Assembly (NCBI GenBank): GCA_965225715.1
Contig: CBDDBK010000003.1
Coordinates: 62,001 to 126,000, forward strand
From: CBDDBK01 sp965225715
GTDB taxonomy: Bacteria; Bacteroidota; Bacteroidia; Cytophagales; Flammeovirgaceae
DNA: 64,000 bases
Direction of reading: 5' to 3'
Shown in pieces: positions 34,401-43,657 of the stretch; positions within the stretch are counted from its first letter, which is position 1; the number at the start of each line of letters is the position of its first letter. The translations under genes were made by a program, and so were the position numbers. The notes below the pieces were generated by a model. It did no database searches, was not told the DNA's origin, and worked only from the letters and a program-made list of their open reading frames with translations.

Positions 34401-36416
34401 TTATTTCTTTAACACTTTTTCTATTTCAAAAAGCAAATCTCGTATTTGGGCGGCTTCGATAAAGTTGAGTTTTTTTGCAGCTGCATCCATTTGTTTTTTC
34501 AATTTATTATACACATTTTGGCATTCTATAAAAGACATATTTTTTAAATCTAAGTTTAACTCGTATTTTTTAGATTGTTTTGGCTGAACTTCAGGCTTTC
34601 TTTTTTTCTTATCCGCAATGCTGGTTTGTTGGAGAATAGCTTCCTTGCTTTTAAAAATTGTTTTGGGTATGATATTATTTTTTTCATTGTATTCTATTTG
34701 TTTTTTACGTCGTCTTTCTGTTTCTCCAATAGCCTGCGCCATAGATGCTGTCATTTTATCGGCATACATAATCACTCTTCCCTTAGCATTTCTTGCTGCT
34801 CTGCCTATTGTTTGAATCAAAGAACGTTCATTACGTAAAAAACCTTCTTTATCAGCATCAAAAATAACTACTAACTCTACTTCAGGTAGATCTAAACCTT
34901 CTCTTAAAAGATTAACGCCTACCAAAACATCAATAACACCCAGTCGTAAATTTCTTAAAATAGAGACCCTTTCGAAAGATTTAATTTCAGAATGGATATA
35001 TTGATTCTTTATAGATAAATTTTTTAAATACTTATGCAATTCTTCAGCCATGCGTTTGGTTAAAGTTGTGATAAGTATCCGATGCTCATTTTCAATAGTT
35101 TTATCAATTTCATCCATTAAATCATCGATTTGATTTTTACTAGGGCGCACTGAAATTATCGGGTCTAATAATCCTGTAGGTCGAATGATTTGTTCAACCA
35201 TAGTACCTTCTGATTTATAAAATTCATAGTCTGTTGGGGTTGCACTGACATATATAAACTGATTACCAGACTGTTCAAATTCATCAAAAGTCAAAGGTCT
35301 ATTATCCATAGCAGATGGTAATCTAAAACCGTGTTCGACAAGATTCATTTTACGGGCTTTATCACCGCCGGACATACCGCGTATTTGAGGGATTGTGGCA
35401 TGGCTTTCATCAATAAAAAGAATAAAATCTTTAGAAAAATAATCTAGTAGACAGTAAGGACGCTGTCCAATTTCTCTCCGGTCAAAATAACGAGAATAGT
35501 TTTCTATACCCGAACAGTAACCTAATTCATTAATCATTTCTAGGTCGTATTCGGTGCGTTCTACCAAACGTTGTGCTTCTTCGTGCTTGTGCTGGCTGAT
35601 GAAAAAATTATATTGCTTAACCATATCATCTTGTATTTGTCGTATAATTTCTTTGATGCCTTCTTTGGAAGCAACAAAAAGTCTAGCAGGGAAAAGGGAA
35701 AAAGTTGTTTCATCTTTTATCCTTTTTGCTGTTTCTGGATCAATCATTTGGATATTTTCAATCTCATCACCCCAAAAGTAAATTCGATAAGCCACATCGG
35801 CATAAGCAGGGAAAATATCTACTATTTCGCCTTTAACCCGAAAAGTACCACGTTTAAATTCTGTTTCTGTACGTCCATATAACATGTTGACTAAGCTATG
35901 CAAAAAAGCAATAAAAGCAATTCTATCGCCTGTCTTCACCGTCAAAACATGTTGTTTAAACGCATTTGGGTCAGCCAAACCGTAGATGCAAGATACCGAA
36001 GCCACAACAATAATATCTCTGCGTCCTGAAAGTAAACTTGTGGTTGTGGAGAGACGAAGTTTTTCTATTTCTTCATTGATACTAAGTTCTTTTTCAATAT
36101 AAGTTCCTGTGCTTGGGAGATATGCTTCAGGCTGATAGTAATCATAATACGATATAAAATATTCAACAGCATTATTAGGGAAAAACTGTTTAAATTCGCC
36201 ATAAAGTTGGGCAGCAAGTGTTTTATTATGGCTAAAAATAAGAGCTGGTCTCTGGGCTTTTTCAATAACTTTTGCCATAGTAAACGTTTTGCCAGAACCC
36301 GTAACCCCTAATAAAACTTGATGTTTTTCATCATTTTTCAAACCTCGTACTAAAGCTTTTATCGCCACTTCTTGATCCCCTTTACTGTCAAAATTAGAAA
36401 TAAGTTGAAAAGACAT
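34401..36416 (-). CDS. uvrB: Excinuclease ABC subunit B
   Basis: Damage-verifying helicase-like subunit of nucleotide excision repair, working with UvrA and UvrC. The 671 residues fit the family. Walker A GVTGSGKTFTMAK is near residue 38, the beta-hairpin YYDYYQPEAYLPSTGTYIEK near 90, Walker B FIDESHATIPQI near 335, then VSATPTDYE, LVGVNLLREGLDLPEV and QTIGRAARNAKG. A C-terminal UVR motif (QMDAAAKKLNFIEAAQIRD) contacts UvrC. Faces rplT. No other uvr gene is adjacent except the UvrD-like helicase at 44724. Confidence 0.97.
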   Translation of the reverse strand: MSFQLISNFDSKGDQEVAIKALVRGLKNDEKHQVLLGVTGSGKTFTMAKVIEKAQRPALIFSHNKTLAAQLYGEFKQFFPNNAVEYFISYYDYYQPEAYLPSTGTYIEKELSINEEIEKLRLSTTTSLLSGRRDIIVVASVSCIYGLADPNAFKQHVLTVKTGDRIAFIAFLHSLVNMLYGRTETEFKRGTFRVKGEIVDIFPAYADVAYRIYFWGDEIENIQMIDPETAKRIKDETTFSLFPARLFVASKEGIKEIIRQIQDDMVKQYNFFISQHKHEEAQRLVERTEYDLEMINELGYCSGIENYSRYFDRREIGQRPYCLLDYFSKDFILFIDESHATIPQIRGMSGGDKARKMNLVEHGFRLPSAMDNRPLTFDEFEQSGNQFIYVSATPTDYEFYKSEGTMVEQIIRPTGLLDPIISVRPSKNQIDDLMDEIDKTIENEHRILITTLTKRMAEELHKYLKNLSIKNQYIHSEIKSFERVSILRNLRLGVIDVLVGVNLLREGLDLPEVELVVIFDADKEGFLRNERSLIQTIGRAARNAKGRVIMYADKMTASMAQAIGETERRRKKQIEYNEKNNIIPKTIFKSKEAILQQTSIADKKKRKPEVQPKQSKKYELNLDLKNMSFIECQNVYNKLKKQMDAAAKKLNFIEAAQIRDLLFEIEKVLKK

Positions 36417-36717
36417 TGGAAGCTAATTTGTTAAACTGTAATATTATATTATTGCTATAGTTTATATTTTGGGTAGATAAATCTTGATTAAAAAAACAGC
36501 ATAAAAGAATTATTTACTGATAACAAGGATTTTATAAAATAAAATTTATACATAACTTTTAAATTTTTTAAAAACCAAATATTTCTATCAATAAATTGAT
36601 TGTTAGTTCCTATCATAATAGATAACTATTCTTTTTTAATTTATGATAATTTACAAAATTGATAATTTTATTCAATTGATTATCAGTTTTGTTCAAGTCT
36701 ATTGAATACATATTGGT
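36417..36717. other. 301-bp intergenic region upstream of uvrB
   Basis: AT-rich; a near-palindrome TTGATTATCAG lies at about 36676. No ORF and no clear TAnnTTTG promoter on the minus strand. Confidence 0.35.
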
Positions 36718-37584
36718 TTAACTATCAAATAAAATTGGTTCATTTACTTTTTTATAATCTATGGTCAGTTGACTTCCCCAAATACTGGATAGATTTTCTG
36801 TACAACTGTAATCCTGATAATATTTTTGAATGCGATCGGCTTCTCTTATATTTTCCAATCTATCTTTTAGACAATCTATATTTTTCGGGTCTATATCTAT
36901 GCTAATAGATTTTCGTTGCAATTGCTGGGCTACAAGGGGCGTAGTTCCTGTACCGGCAAAAGGGTCTAAAACCGTATCATTGACTTTTGTAGAACTCAAA
37001 ATAAGACGCAACAAAAGTGCTAAAGGTGCTTGCTGCTTATGAAATCTTGAACCATCTTTTGTTCTGAGGGCCTCAGGACCTGCAAAATATCCAGAGGTCA
37101 ACTCTCTAATATCTGTCCAAACATCGGTTACAAAAAGACCATTTTCGCGTTGGTGTTTGTAATGCACAGGTAGTTTTGGGTTTATGCGTAAGCGGTGAAA
37201 AGTTCTAACTTGACTTCCTTTTGTGGCATAAACAATAACTTGATACTGTTTTCCATATTTATTTCGCACAGGTACAGCAGATGTTGTTTTTTTCCATATA
37301 ATTAAATTTTGAAAAACCCATCCAGTTTCTCTGAGCACATTCAAAACAAATTCCGTGTTTTTCTCCCGCTGCATAAAATAAATAGTACCTCCTTCTTCTG
37401 TTTTGTCAAAAATAAGTGTGCAAATTTCTTTGAGCATAGCCCAATACGCTTTTTCGTCCATATCATCATCATGAAAATTATAAGACTTTTGTTGATTGAA
37501 AGGCGGATCCAAAAAAGTTAAATGTACCTTTTCGTCTATTTCTTTTAAAAGTTTGAGGCTATCGCCACAATTAATCTTAGGCAT
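36718..37584 (-). CDS. Orphan site-specific DNA methyltransferase (beta class)
   Basis: A 288-residue DNA amino-methyltransferase. I take the start at 37584 (MPKINCGDSLKLLKEI) because family members begin close to this; the frame is open 17 codons further. The catalytic motif DPPF comes first (FLDPPFNQQKSYNF, near residue 24) and the SAM motif later (VLDPFAGTGTTPLV, near 220), the order of the beta class (N6-adenine or N4-cytosine). No restriction enzyme gene is beside it, so it may be a solitary regulatory or phage-derived methylase. The recognition site cannot be told. Confidence 0.85.
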   Translation of the reverse strand: MPKINCGDSLKLLKEIDEKVHLTFLDPPFNQQKSYNFHDDDMDEKAYWAMLKEICTLIFDKTEEGGTIYFMQREKNTEFVLNVLRETGWVFQNLIIWKKTTSAVPVRNKYGKQYQVIVYATKGSQVRTFHRLRINPKLPVHYKHQRENGLFVTDVWTDIRELTSGYFAGPEALRTKDGSRFHKQQAPLALLLRLILSSTKVNDTVLDPFAGTGTTPLVAQQLQRKSISIDIDPKNIDCLKDRLENIREADRIQKYYQDYSCTENLSSIWGSQLTIDYKKVNEPILFDS

Positions 37585-37691
37585 AGTATCAATAATTTTA
37601 AAAAGTAAATCAGTTAATTGGGGACCTAAGCCCAATAAAACAGCTCATGTATAAAATTTAAAGTTATAATTTTACCGTTCCCGGTTCATCA

Positions 37692-39779
37692 TTATTTTGC
37701 GTATTTTCGAAATCCTTTTATGATTTCATAAACGCCTATGCCCCCAATAATTCGGCTGAGCATATCCCAAAAACGGCTCCAAAAGCTGTGGTCTATGCCT
37801 TTGACCAAATCAAAACTATGGGCAGGATTGAGAAAATAAGGCAAATAGGCATAATGTTGAAAAACACTTTTCCAAGAATCTTTTAAAGCCGGAACGTAGG
37901 CAAAAAAATAAAGGAAGGTTAAAAGGCCCAACATAAGGGCTAAAGCTTGCGACCAGCTGCGTCCATAATTGCTAAAAACACCCGAAACCCAAAGCGATAA
38001 AAAACTTGGGATGTCCTGCCAAGTGCTTTTTTGAAAAGGCTGAAAGGGCCTCGCAAAAAAGGCAGCTTTAAATTTTAAGCCTATAGATTTGCGCAGCGCC
38101 GCCAAGGACCAACTGTAATATTGCAAGGGCAAACGGCGATGCCCTTCTTTTTGAGCGGCAAGATAAAGCTGGTTAAAAACTTCAAAGAGCTGTCCTTGCC
38201 TTTCAAACGGTGCTAGTTTTTTTTCAAACGTTTCAACGTCTATATTTTGAGGAATATGCCCGATATGCGTTACAAGATTGGAAACTTTAGAGGCTGAAAT
38301 AACAATTTGTTTATACTTTTCAAAAGCTACAGCCTTAAACTCTACATCTCCCATAGAGCTTTTGAGGATATGAAAAGAGGTTTTTTGCTTATACACCTCA
38401 ATAAGCACAGCCTTAAACTCTACATCTCCCATAGAGCTTTTGAGGATATGAAAAGAGGTTTTCTCGCTGGGTTGAATATTTGTAAAACGAACAACCCCTT
38501 TATTTTCAAAATAATCAAACCAAATACTTGAAATTTCACTATCTTGGACAAATACTTTTTGAGTGCTGTCCACAGCGCCTCCAAGGAATAGTCTATCGAT
38601 ATTGGATGATTGGATTTGAACTTCCTGTATATGCTCCATTTGGAATTGTAAGGTTTGGATTTTAGATTTACTTTCTATCAAGAGTTTTTTAAATTCGCCG
38701 CCATAAATCCAGAACTCATTTTTAAATTCGCTGCCAGAAATCCAGAACTTATTTTTAAATTCGCCGCCATCAATCCAGAAATCATTTTTAAATTCGCTGC
38801 CATCAATCCAGAACTTATTTTTAAATTCGCCGCCAGAAATCCAGAACTCATTTTTAAATTCGCCGCCATCAATCCAGAAATCCTTTTTAAATTCGCCGCC
38901 AGAAATCCAGAACTCATTTTTAAATTCGCCGCCATCAATCCAGAAATCCTTTTTAAATTCGCCGCCAGAAATCCAGAAATTATTTTTAAATTCGCCGCCA
39001 TCAATACTGAAATCATTTTTAAATTCGCCGCCATCAATACTGAAATCATTTTTAAATTCGCCGCCAGAAATCCAGAAATTATTTTTAAATTCGCCGCCAG
39101 AAATCGAGAACTTATTTTTAAATTCGCCGCCATCAATACTGAAATCATTTTTAAATTCGCCGCCAGAAATCGAGAACTCATTTTTAAATTCGCCGCCATA
39201 AATACTGAAATCCTTTTTAAATTCGCCGCCAGAAATCGAGAACTCATTTTTAAATTCGCCGCCAGAAATCGAGAACTTATTTTTAAATTCGCCGCCATCA
39301 ATCCAGAACTCATTTTTAAATTCGCCGCCAGAAATCGAGAAATCATTTTTAAATTCGCCGCCAGAAATCCAGAAATTATTTTTAAATTCGCCGCCAGAAA
39401 TCGAGAACTTATTTTTAAATTCGCCGCCATCAATCCAGAACTCCTTTTTAAATTCGCCGCCAGAAATCGAGAAATCATTTTTAAATTCGCCGCCATAAAT
39501 ACTGAACTCATTTTTAAATTCGCCGCCATCAATCCAGAACTCATTTTTAAATTCGCCGCTCTCAATACTTATAGGATAAGGAAAAAGCAAAGGCGTATTT
39601 TCTTCATTTTTTATTTCTATCTTTTCTTCAATTAGCACATTTTCAATGATTATAGCCTCACCCAAATATTCCACATGTTTAGGCTTAAACTGGGGGTATT
39701 TTTCTCCTATTTCTGGTTTGCCCTGTAAAAGGGCTATAAAGTCGGCGGCGCTGAGGAGAATGGGCTCGGGTAAAGGCAT
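37692..39779 (-). CDS. Membrane-anchored protein with about 27 eleven-residue repeats
   Basis: A 695-residue protein. Residues 1-70 are a soluble lead (PEPILLSAADFIALLQGKP). Then come about 27 copies of GGEFKNxFxIx, each 11 residues (33 bp), over about 70-365; their regularity suggests a beta-solenoid related in style to pentapeptide repeats. A 26-residue unit (KTSFHILKSSMGDVEFKAV) is duplicated near 455-510. The C-terminal 190 residues hold SWSLAALRKSIGLKFKAAFF and one or two membrane segments (ALALMLGLLTFLYFFAYV). It could be a cytosolic scaffold anchored at the inner membrane. Function unknown. Confidence 0.75.
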   Translation of the reverse strand: MPLPEPILLSAADFIALLQGKPEIGEKYPQFKPKHVEYLGEAIIIENVLIEEKIEIKNEENTPLLFPYPISIESGEFKNEFWIDGGEFKNEFSIYGGEFKNDFSISGGEFKKEFWIDGGEFKNKFSISGGEFKNNFWISGGEFKNDFSISGGEFKNEFWIDGGEFKNKFSISGGEFKNEFSISGGEFKKDFSIYGGEFKNEFSISGGEFKNDFSIDGGEFKNKFSISGGEFKNNFWISGGEFKNDFSIDGGEFKNDFSIDGGEFKNNFWISGGEFKKDFWIDGGEFKNEFWISGGEFKKDFWIDGGEFKNEFWISGGEFKNKFWIDGSEFKNDFWIDGGEFKNKFWISGSEFKNEFWIYGGEFKKLLIESKSKIQTLQFQMEHIQEVQIQSSNIDRLFLGGAVDSTQKVFVQDSEISSIWFDYFENKGVVRFTNIQPSEKTSFHILKSSMGDVEFKAVLIEVYKQKTSFHILKSSMGDVEFKAVAFEKYKQIVISASKVSNLVTHIGHIPQNIDVETFEKKLAPFERQGQLFEVFNQLYLAAQKEGHRRLPLQYYSWSLAALRKSIGLKFKAAFFARPFQPFQKSTWQDIPSFLSLWVSGVFSNYGRSWSQALALMLGLLTFLYFFAYVPALKDSWKSVFQHYAYLPYFLNPAHSFDLVKGIDHSFWSRFWDMLSRIIGGIGVYEIIKGFRKYAK
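38310..38465 (-). repeat. 78-bp tandem duplication
   Basis: Two adjacent 78-bp units, nearly identical over about 57 bases, coding for the duplicated 26-residue segment of the repeat protein. Confidence 0.85.
38684..39569 (-). repeat. 33-bp tandem repeat array (about 27 units)
   Basis: Repeats of an AATTCGCCGCC core with variable middle (ATCAATCCAGAA, AGAAATCGAGAA, ATAAATACTGAA). The array has no stop codon in some other frames, which is why long spurious ORFs exist on both strands here. Confidence 0.95.
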
Positions 39780-39826
39780 TTTATTGGGATAAATTTATAC
39801 TTTCTTGGACTCTTTTTTAGAGATAC

Positions 39827-39911
39827 TATAGTCACACTTGAAAAAAGGATTTTTTAAAACTTTTAATTCATTGATAATGAATTTTTCTGAGATAAAAATA
39901 GTATTGCTACA
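39827..39911 (+). repeat. Interspersed element, subfamily A
   Basis: TATAGTCACACTTGAAAAAA to ATAGTATTGCTA, between the repeat protein and cdaA; terminal stem has one mismatch. Confidence 0.75.
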
Positions 39912-39981
39912 GAAAAAACATTAAAATATTCCAAAAGAAAAGATATATAAAATATTTACTATCAATAGATTAATTTAGATA

Positions 39982-40809
39982 CTATTTTTTTAAAGCGGTC
40001 AAAATTTTGTAAGGATCGTAGAAAAAAGCTGTTAATACCTTTTTCAATTGTTCCAATTCAATCTTAAAATAGATATTACCTTGATAGGATAAAGCTATAT
40101 TTCCGGATTCTTCCGAAACCACAATAGCAATCACATCTTGTTCTATTTCAGTGATGCTTGCTGCGGCTCTATGCCTTAGCCCGCAAGAAACAGGAAGCTC
40201 CAAAAGCGGTGACACCGGTAAAATACAACCGGCAGCTATAATTTTATTTCTATACACAATAACAGCTCCGTCATGAAGAGGTGTATTTTTAAAAAATATA
40301 GTTAAGAGCAAACTCTTTGAAATCCTGCTATCAATGTATTCTCCTGTTTCTACATACGTATGTAGGCTGTTTTTTTTTCCAATAATCAGTAAAGCACCCG
40401 TATAAGCGGTACTTAAACTTTGCACCGTATCAATAATAATTGGTATTTCAAATTCAGTTCTTTGCTTAGGACTTTCTTTTAAAAATAATTTTATGAGCCT
40501 ATTTTCACCTATTTTTGGGCTTTGGGTAATGAGTATAAGAAATTTCTTTATTTCTTGCTGAAAAAGAATAATTGCTAAAATTAAACCTACGTTTATAAAT
40601 TCGGCTAAAATTCCTGTCAAAACATCCATTTGAATAGCTTTTACTGTCAGGTAAAAGCTATAAATCATGATTAATCCGATAAGTATTTTTAAAGCAATTG
40701 TTTTTTTTACCAAATTATAAACGATAAAAAACAAGAAACTCACTAAAATAACATCCAAAAAATCTATCCATGTAAAGCTGATAAAATCAATACCTAAAAA
40801 AGCCAACAT
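39982..40809 (-). CDS. cdaA: Diadenylate cyclase (CdaA type)
   Basis: Makes the second messenger c-di-AMP from two ATP. The 275 residues begin with three membrane helices (about 8-85), then a DAC domain. The catalytic signatures are LHDGAVIVYRNKIIAAGCILPVS (DGA motif) near residue 172 and CGLRHRAAASITE (RHR motif) near 207, both intact. CdaA controls potassium and osmolyte balance in many bacteria. folP lies upstream on the same strand, a neighbourhood I know from other Bacteroidota, but here a 359-bp gap with a repeat separates them. Confidence 0.93.
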   Translation of the reverse strand: MLAFLGIDFISFTWIDFLDVILVSFLFFIVYNLVKKTIALKILIGLIMIYSFYLTVKAIQMDVLTGILAEFINVGLILAIILFQQEIKKFLILITQSPKIGENRLIKLFLKESPKQRTEFEIPIIIDTVQSLSTAYTGALLIIGKKNSLHTYVETGEYIDSRISKSLLLTIFFKNTPLHDGAVIVYRNKIIAAGCILPVSPLLELPVSCGLRHRAAASITEIEQDVIAIVVSEESGNIALSYQGNIYFKIELEQLKKVLTAFFYDPYKILTALKK

Positions 40810-41168
40810 TTTTATTATTTGGTTATTTTATTTGATCAATAATAGATTATAATCTTCATTTGTAGTCCTGTCAATTGAAAACAGACAAATTTTACTAAAA
40901 AATATTTAGAGATACATAGATTGTTTCAATAAAAAAATTTTAAAGTTAACCATTATGAATGATAAAAGACATATTATACTCAGATTGCTTGAAAAAGAGC
41001 GTTTTTAGGATTCTAACTTATTGGTATTGAAACTTAATGTTTCTCAAAATAAAATAGCTTTGCTATAAATCCCTTTTTAGGGTTAATTTTATTGGATTCA
41101 TAAAAAGTTATAATTATTTGATTATTAAAGTAATAAAGTCTATTTTTAAGTCTTTATTTTCTACATAT
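40810..41168. other. 359-bp gap between folP and cdaA
   Basis: No ORF. Contains a subfamily B interspersed repeat (40975-41066); otherwise plain AT-rich DNA. Confidence 0.5.
40975..41066 (+). repeat. 93-bp interspersed element, subfamily B
   Basis: TATACTCAGATTGCTTG to ATAGCTTTGCTATA; close to the B consensus. Confidence 0.85.
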
Positions 41169-42008
41169 TTAGGCTTCAGCATTTTTAGTTTCTTGGTACA
41201 ATTTAAGCGTTTCTTTAAGGGCTTTTACATTATGAACTCTTAATAAGTTAGCACCTTTAGCAATTGCTAACGTATTTAAAACTGTTGTTCCATTTTCGGC
41301 TTCTTTTACAGGAATATCGAGTGTTTTATAAATCATAGACTTATTAGATAAACCGACTAAAATAGGACGATCTAATAATTTTAAAACATTAAGGTTTTGG
41401 AGTAAGTAAAAATTTTGAGCTTTGGTTTTGGCAAATCCAAAACCGGGATCTACAATCAAATCATTGATTCCTAAGCTATTAAGTTTTTTTATTTTGAATT
41501 GAAAAAAATCTATAATTTCTTCCAAAAGATTAGTATAGTTGCTTTGGGTTTGCATGGTTTGTGGATTGCCTTTCATATGCATAAGGATATAGGGCACACG
41601 CAATTTAGCTACTGTTTCAAACATAGCTTTATCAAGTTCACCTGCCGAAATATCATTGATTATGTTGCTACCGGCTCGAATGGCAGCTTCAGCTACAGAA
41701 CTTCTAAAAGTATCTACAGACAATAAAATATCTGGGTAGTTTTTTTTTATGAGTTCTATAGCAAAAAGAACCCGTTTTTTTTCTTCTTCTAAACTGATAG
41801 GATTGGCACCGGGTCTTGAAGAATATCCACCGACATCTATAATATCTACACCTTGAGTGTGCATTTGTTTTGTTCGTTCAAGTATTGTTTTTTGATCGGT
41901 ATAAGTGCCTCCATCATAAAAAGAATCTGGAGTTACATTTAAAATTCCCATCACCATAGGATTTTGTAAGGAATATAATTTGGATTTTATTTTTAAACTT
42001 TGCATCAT
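41169..42008 (-). CDS. folP: Dihydropteroate synthase
   Basis: Joins p-aminobenzoate to dihydropterin pyrophosphate in folate synthesis; the sulfonamide target. The 279 residues show MGILNVTPDSFYDGG near residue 20, VDIIDVGGYSSRPGA near 55, SVDTFRSSVAE near 95, NDISAG, the pterin-binding DPGFGFAKT near 188, and RVHNVKA near the end. Divergent from truA with a gap of about 100 bp that holds an exact TTGATAATCAA palindrome. Confidence 0.96.
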   Translation of the reverse strand: MMQSLKIKSKLYSLQNPMVMGILNVTPDSFYDGGTYTDQKTILERTKQMHTQGVDIIDVGGYSSRPGANPISLEEEKKRVLFAIELIKKNYPDILLSVDTFRSSVAEAAIRAGSNIINDISAGELDKAMFETVAKLRVPYILMHMKGNPQTMQTQSNYTNLLEEIIDFFQFKIKKLNSLGINDLIVDPGFGFAKTKAQNFYLLQNLNVLKLLDRPILVGLSNKSMIYKTLDIPVKEAENGTTVLNTLAIAKGANLLRVHNVKALKETLKLYQETKNAEA

Positions 42009-42071
42009 TATTAAATTAATTCTTAATTAGTGTATTATTAAGGGTTCATGAATTTTCATAAAATTAAAATT

Positions 42072-42082
42072 TTGATAATCAA
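42072..42082. promoter_or_regulatory. TTGATAATCAA palindrome between folP and truA
   Basis: Exact copy of the 11-bp palindrome seen also at 23223, 23299, 34349 and 54635. It lies 30 bases before the truA start, a fitting place for an operator. Confidence 0.35.
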
Positions 42083-42112
42083 CATTATAATAATTAAGTG
42101 ACTAATAAAAAA

Positions 42113-42883
42113 ATGCGTTATTTTTTAGAACTTTGCTATAAAGGAACAGCCTATAACGGCTGGCAGATTCAAACCAAACAAGCCCATGTAAAAACGGTAC
42201 AAGCTGTTTTAGAAAACCGTCTAAGCCTTATGCTTAATGAAAAAATACGACTTATTGTAAGTGCTAGAACAGATACAGGTGTTCACGCCAGACAGCAATT
42301 TGCTCATTTTGAGACTATTCAAGACATTAATACAGCAAATATTCATTATAAATTAAATAAATTTGTACCTGCTGATATAGCCATAAGAAAAATAAGACCT
42401 ACAAATCCAAAAGCCCATGCCCGCTTTGACGCACTCCAAAGAGTATACGAATATCAAGTTATAACTTTAAAAGATCCTTTTTCTAACCAAATGGCATGGT
42501 TTTATACCAAAGCGTTTAATTTTAAAGTTTTAGAAAAAACTGCTAAAATTTTAGAACAATCGACCTATTTCAAGAATTTTAGCAAAGTTAAAACCGATAG
42601 TCATAATTTTTGCTGCTATATCTACGAAGCAACATGGGTCAAAAAATCGGATCACCTGTTTTGTTTTTATATTAGAGGCAATCGATTTTTAAGATCTATG
42701 GTTCGTTTACTGGTCGGGCAAATGCTTCAAGTGGCTTCAGGTAAAATGTCTATAGAACTCTTCGAAAAACAATTAACTTACCAAAAAGACGGTAAGCCCC
42801 AAACGTATACCTGTTTGTCAGCGCCTGCCCAAGGTCTAACTTTAATGCAAATTAGTTTCCCCAAGCATATCTTTCTGTTCTAA
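42113..42883 (+). CDS. truA: tRNA pseudouridine synthase A
   Basis: Converts uridines 38-40 of the tRNA anticodon arm to pseudouridine. The ATG at 42113 (MRYFLELCYKGTAYNGWQIQ) is preferred over a GTG five codons upstream, giving 256 residues. The catalytic Asp is D54 in ARTDTGVHARQQ; the RVYEYQ strand and the FLRSMVRLLVGQML helix are typical. The 3' end overlaps the converging gldH gene by 42 bases. Confidence 0.95.
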   Translation: MRYFLELCYKGTAYNGWQIQTKQAHVKTVQAVLENRLSLMLNEKIRLIVSARTDTGVHARQQFAHFETIQDINTANIHYKLNKFVPADIAIRKIRPTNPKAHARFDALQRVYEYQVITLKDPFSNQMAWFYTKAFNFKVLEKTAKILEQSTYFKNFSKVKTDSHNFCCYIYEATWVKKSDHLFCFYIRGNRFLRSMVRLLVGQMLQVASGKMSIELFEKQLTYQKDGKPQTYTCLSAPAQGLTLMQISFPKHIFLF

Positions 42884-43321
42884 TCTACAAGCAAGCCCTT
42901 GAACCCCAAATAAAGAATCACTACGCATGTATTGATGACAAATTAAACGGTATGCATTGGGTTTAGATAATGCCTTGTTTTCCAACAAAACTGTTTCATA
43001 CAAATAAGTAGAATGCGATTGTTGTTTGCCTAAAGGTTTACCAGTAGTTAAGGCAAAAAGTGGTATTTCTTTTAACCCTTCTAAAAAAGTATCTTCCTGA
43101 TTAACAAGGTAATATTTAATATAATGATTTTGATAAGGGTAATCATTTGTATAAGCTATTTTGTATATAACCGTGTTGTTTTTAGTTGTATCATGAATTT
43201 GAAAATCAAATATAAATGGTTTGGTATAAAGCCAAACACCATCGGGAATTTGTTCCAAGCTTTCATCTGAACAAGTAGTTAAAATAAGGAGCACTAAAAT
43301 TTTTAAAAACCTCATTTTCAA
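42842..43321 (-). CDS. gldH: GldH-like gliding motility lipoprotein
   Basis: A 159-residue predicted lipoprotein: short signal with lipobox LILTTC (Cys about residue 17), then strands with FDFQIHDTTKNNTVIYKIAYTNDYPYQNHYIKYYLV, a pattern of the GldH family. In Flavobacterium johnsoniae GldH is needed for gliding and the associated type IX secretion. No other gld gene is in the window. The start may be two codons later at 43315. The gene overlaps truA tail to tail. Confidence 0.75.
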   Translation of the reverse strand: MKMRFLKILVLLILTTCSDESLEQIPDGVWLYTKPFIFDFQIHDTTKNNTVIYKIAYTNDYPYQNHYIKYYLVNQEDTFLEGLKEIPLFALTTGKPLGKQQSHSTYLYETVLLENKALSKPNAYRLICHQYMRSDSLFGVQGLACRLEQKDMLGETNLH

Positions 43322-43657
43322 TAAGTAAATATGAATTAAATAAGAAAAATAAATATATTGGAGTTGAAACCTTCGAATAAATTACTGCTAATCTTTTATT
43401 TTTTGATTTCATGTTTTTTTAAAATTTCCAAATGAAAAAGACCTATTTCTAAGTTGTATCTAAGTCTTTTTTGTCATTTTTTTTTCTATATTTATACTTT
43501 ATAGTTTCTCTTGGGTAAATAGCTTAGACCTTCTAAAAATTCCTTTTCCTTTCAATTGCCATGACTATAAAAAGGTAAATATAACTCTAAATGTCTGAAT
43601 CTCAAAAGTATTTTTTTAAATCATTTCTGAAACGTCACCATAATTTTTAAATAGTTT
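43322..43657. other. 336-bp divergent gap between gldH and queE
   Basis: No ORF. A diverged reverse piece of the interspersed repeat (about 43526-43569: CTTTCAATTGCCATGACTATA). A weak AAAAGAC/GTCTTTT pairing lies at about 43438-43475. Confidence 0.4.

Noticed and set aside
38684..39569. The 33-bp repeat array as a CRISPR array
   Set aside because: There are no constant repeats separated by unrelated spacers; all units are in frame and code for an 11-residue protein repeat, and no cas gene is near.
38655..39635. A 326-codon plus-strand frame and a 295-codon minus-strand frame in the repeat protein gene
   Set aside because: Both lie on the 33-bp repeat in other frames; the repeat simply has no stop codon there. 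Neither has a sensible start or neighbours, while the 695-residue frame has clean ends and a membrane anchor.
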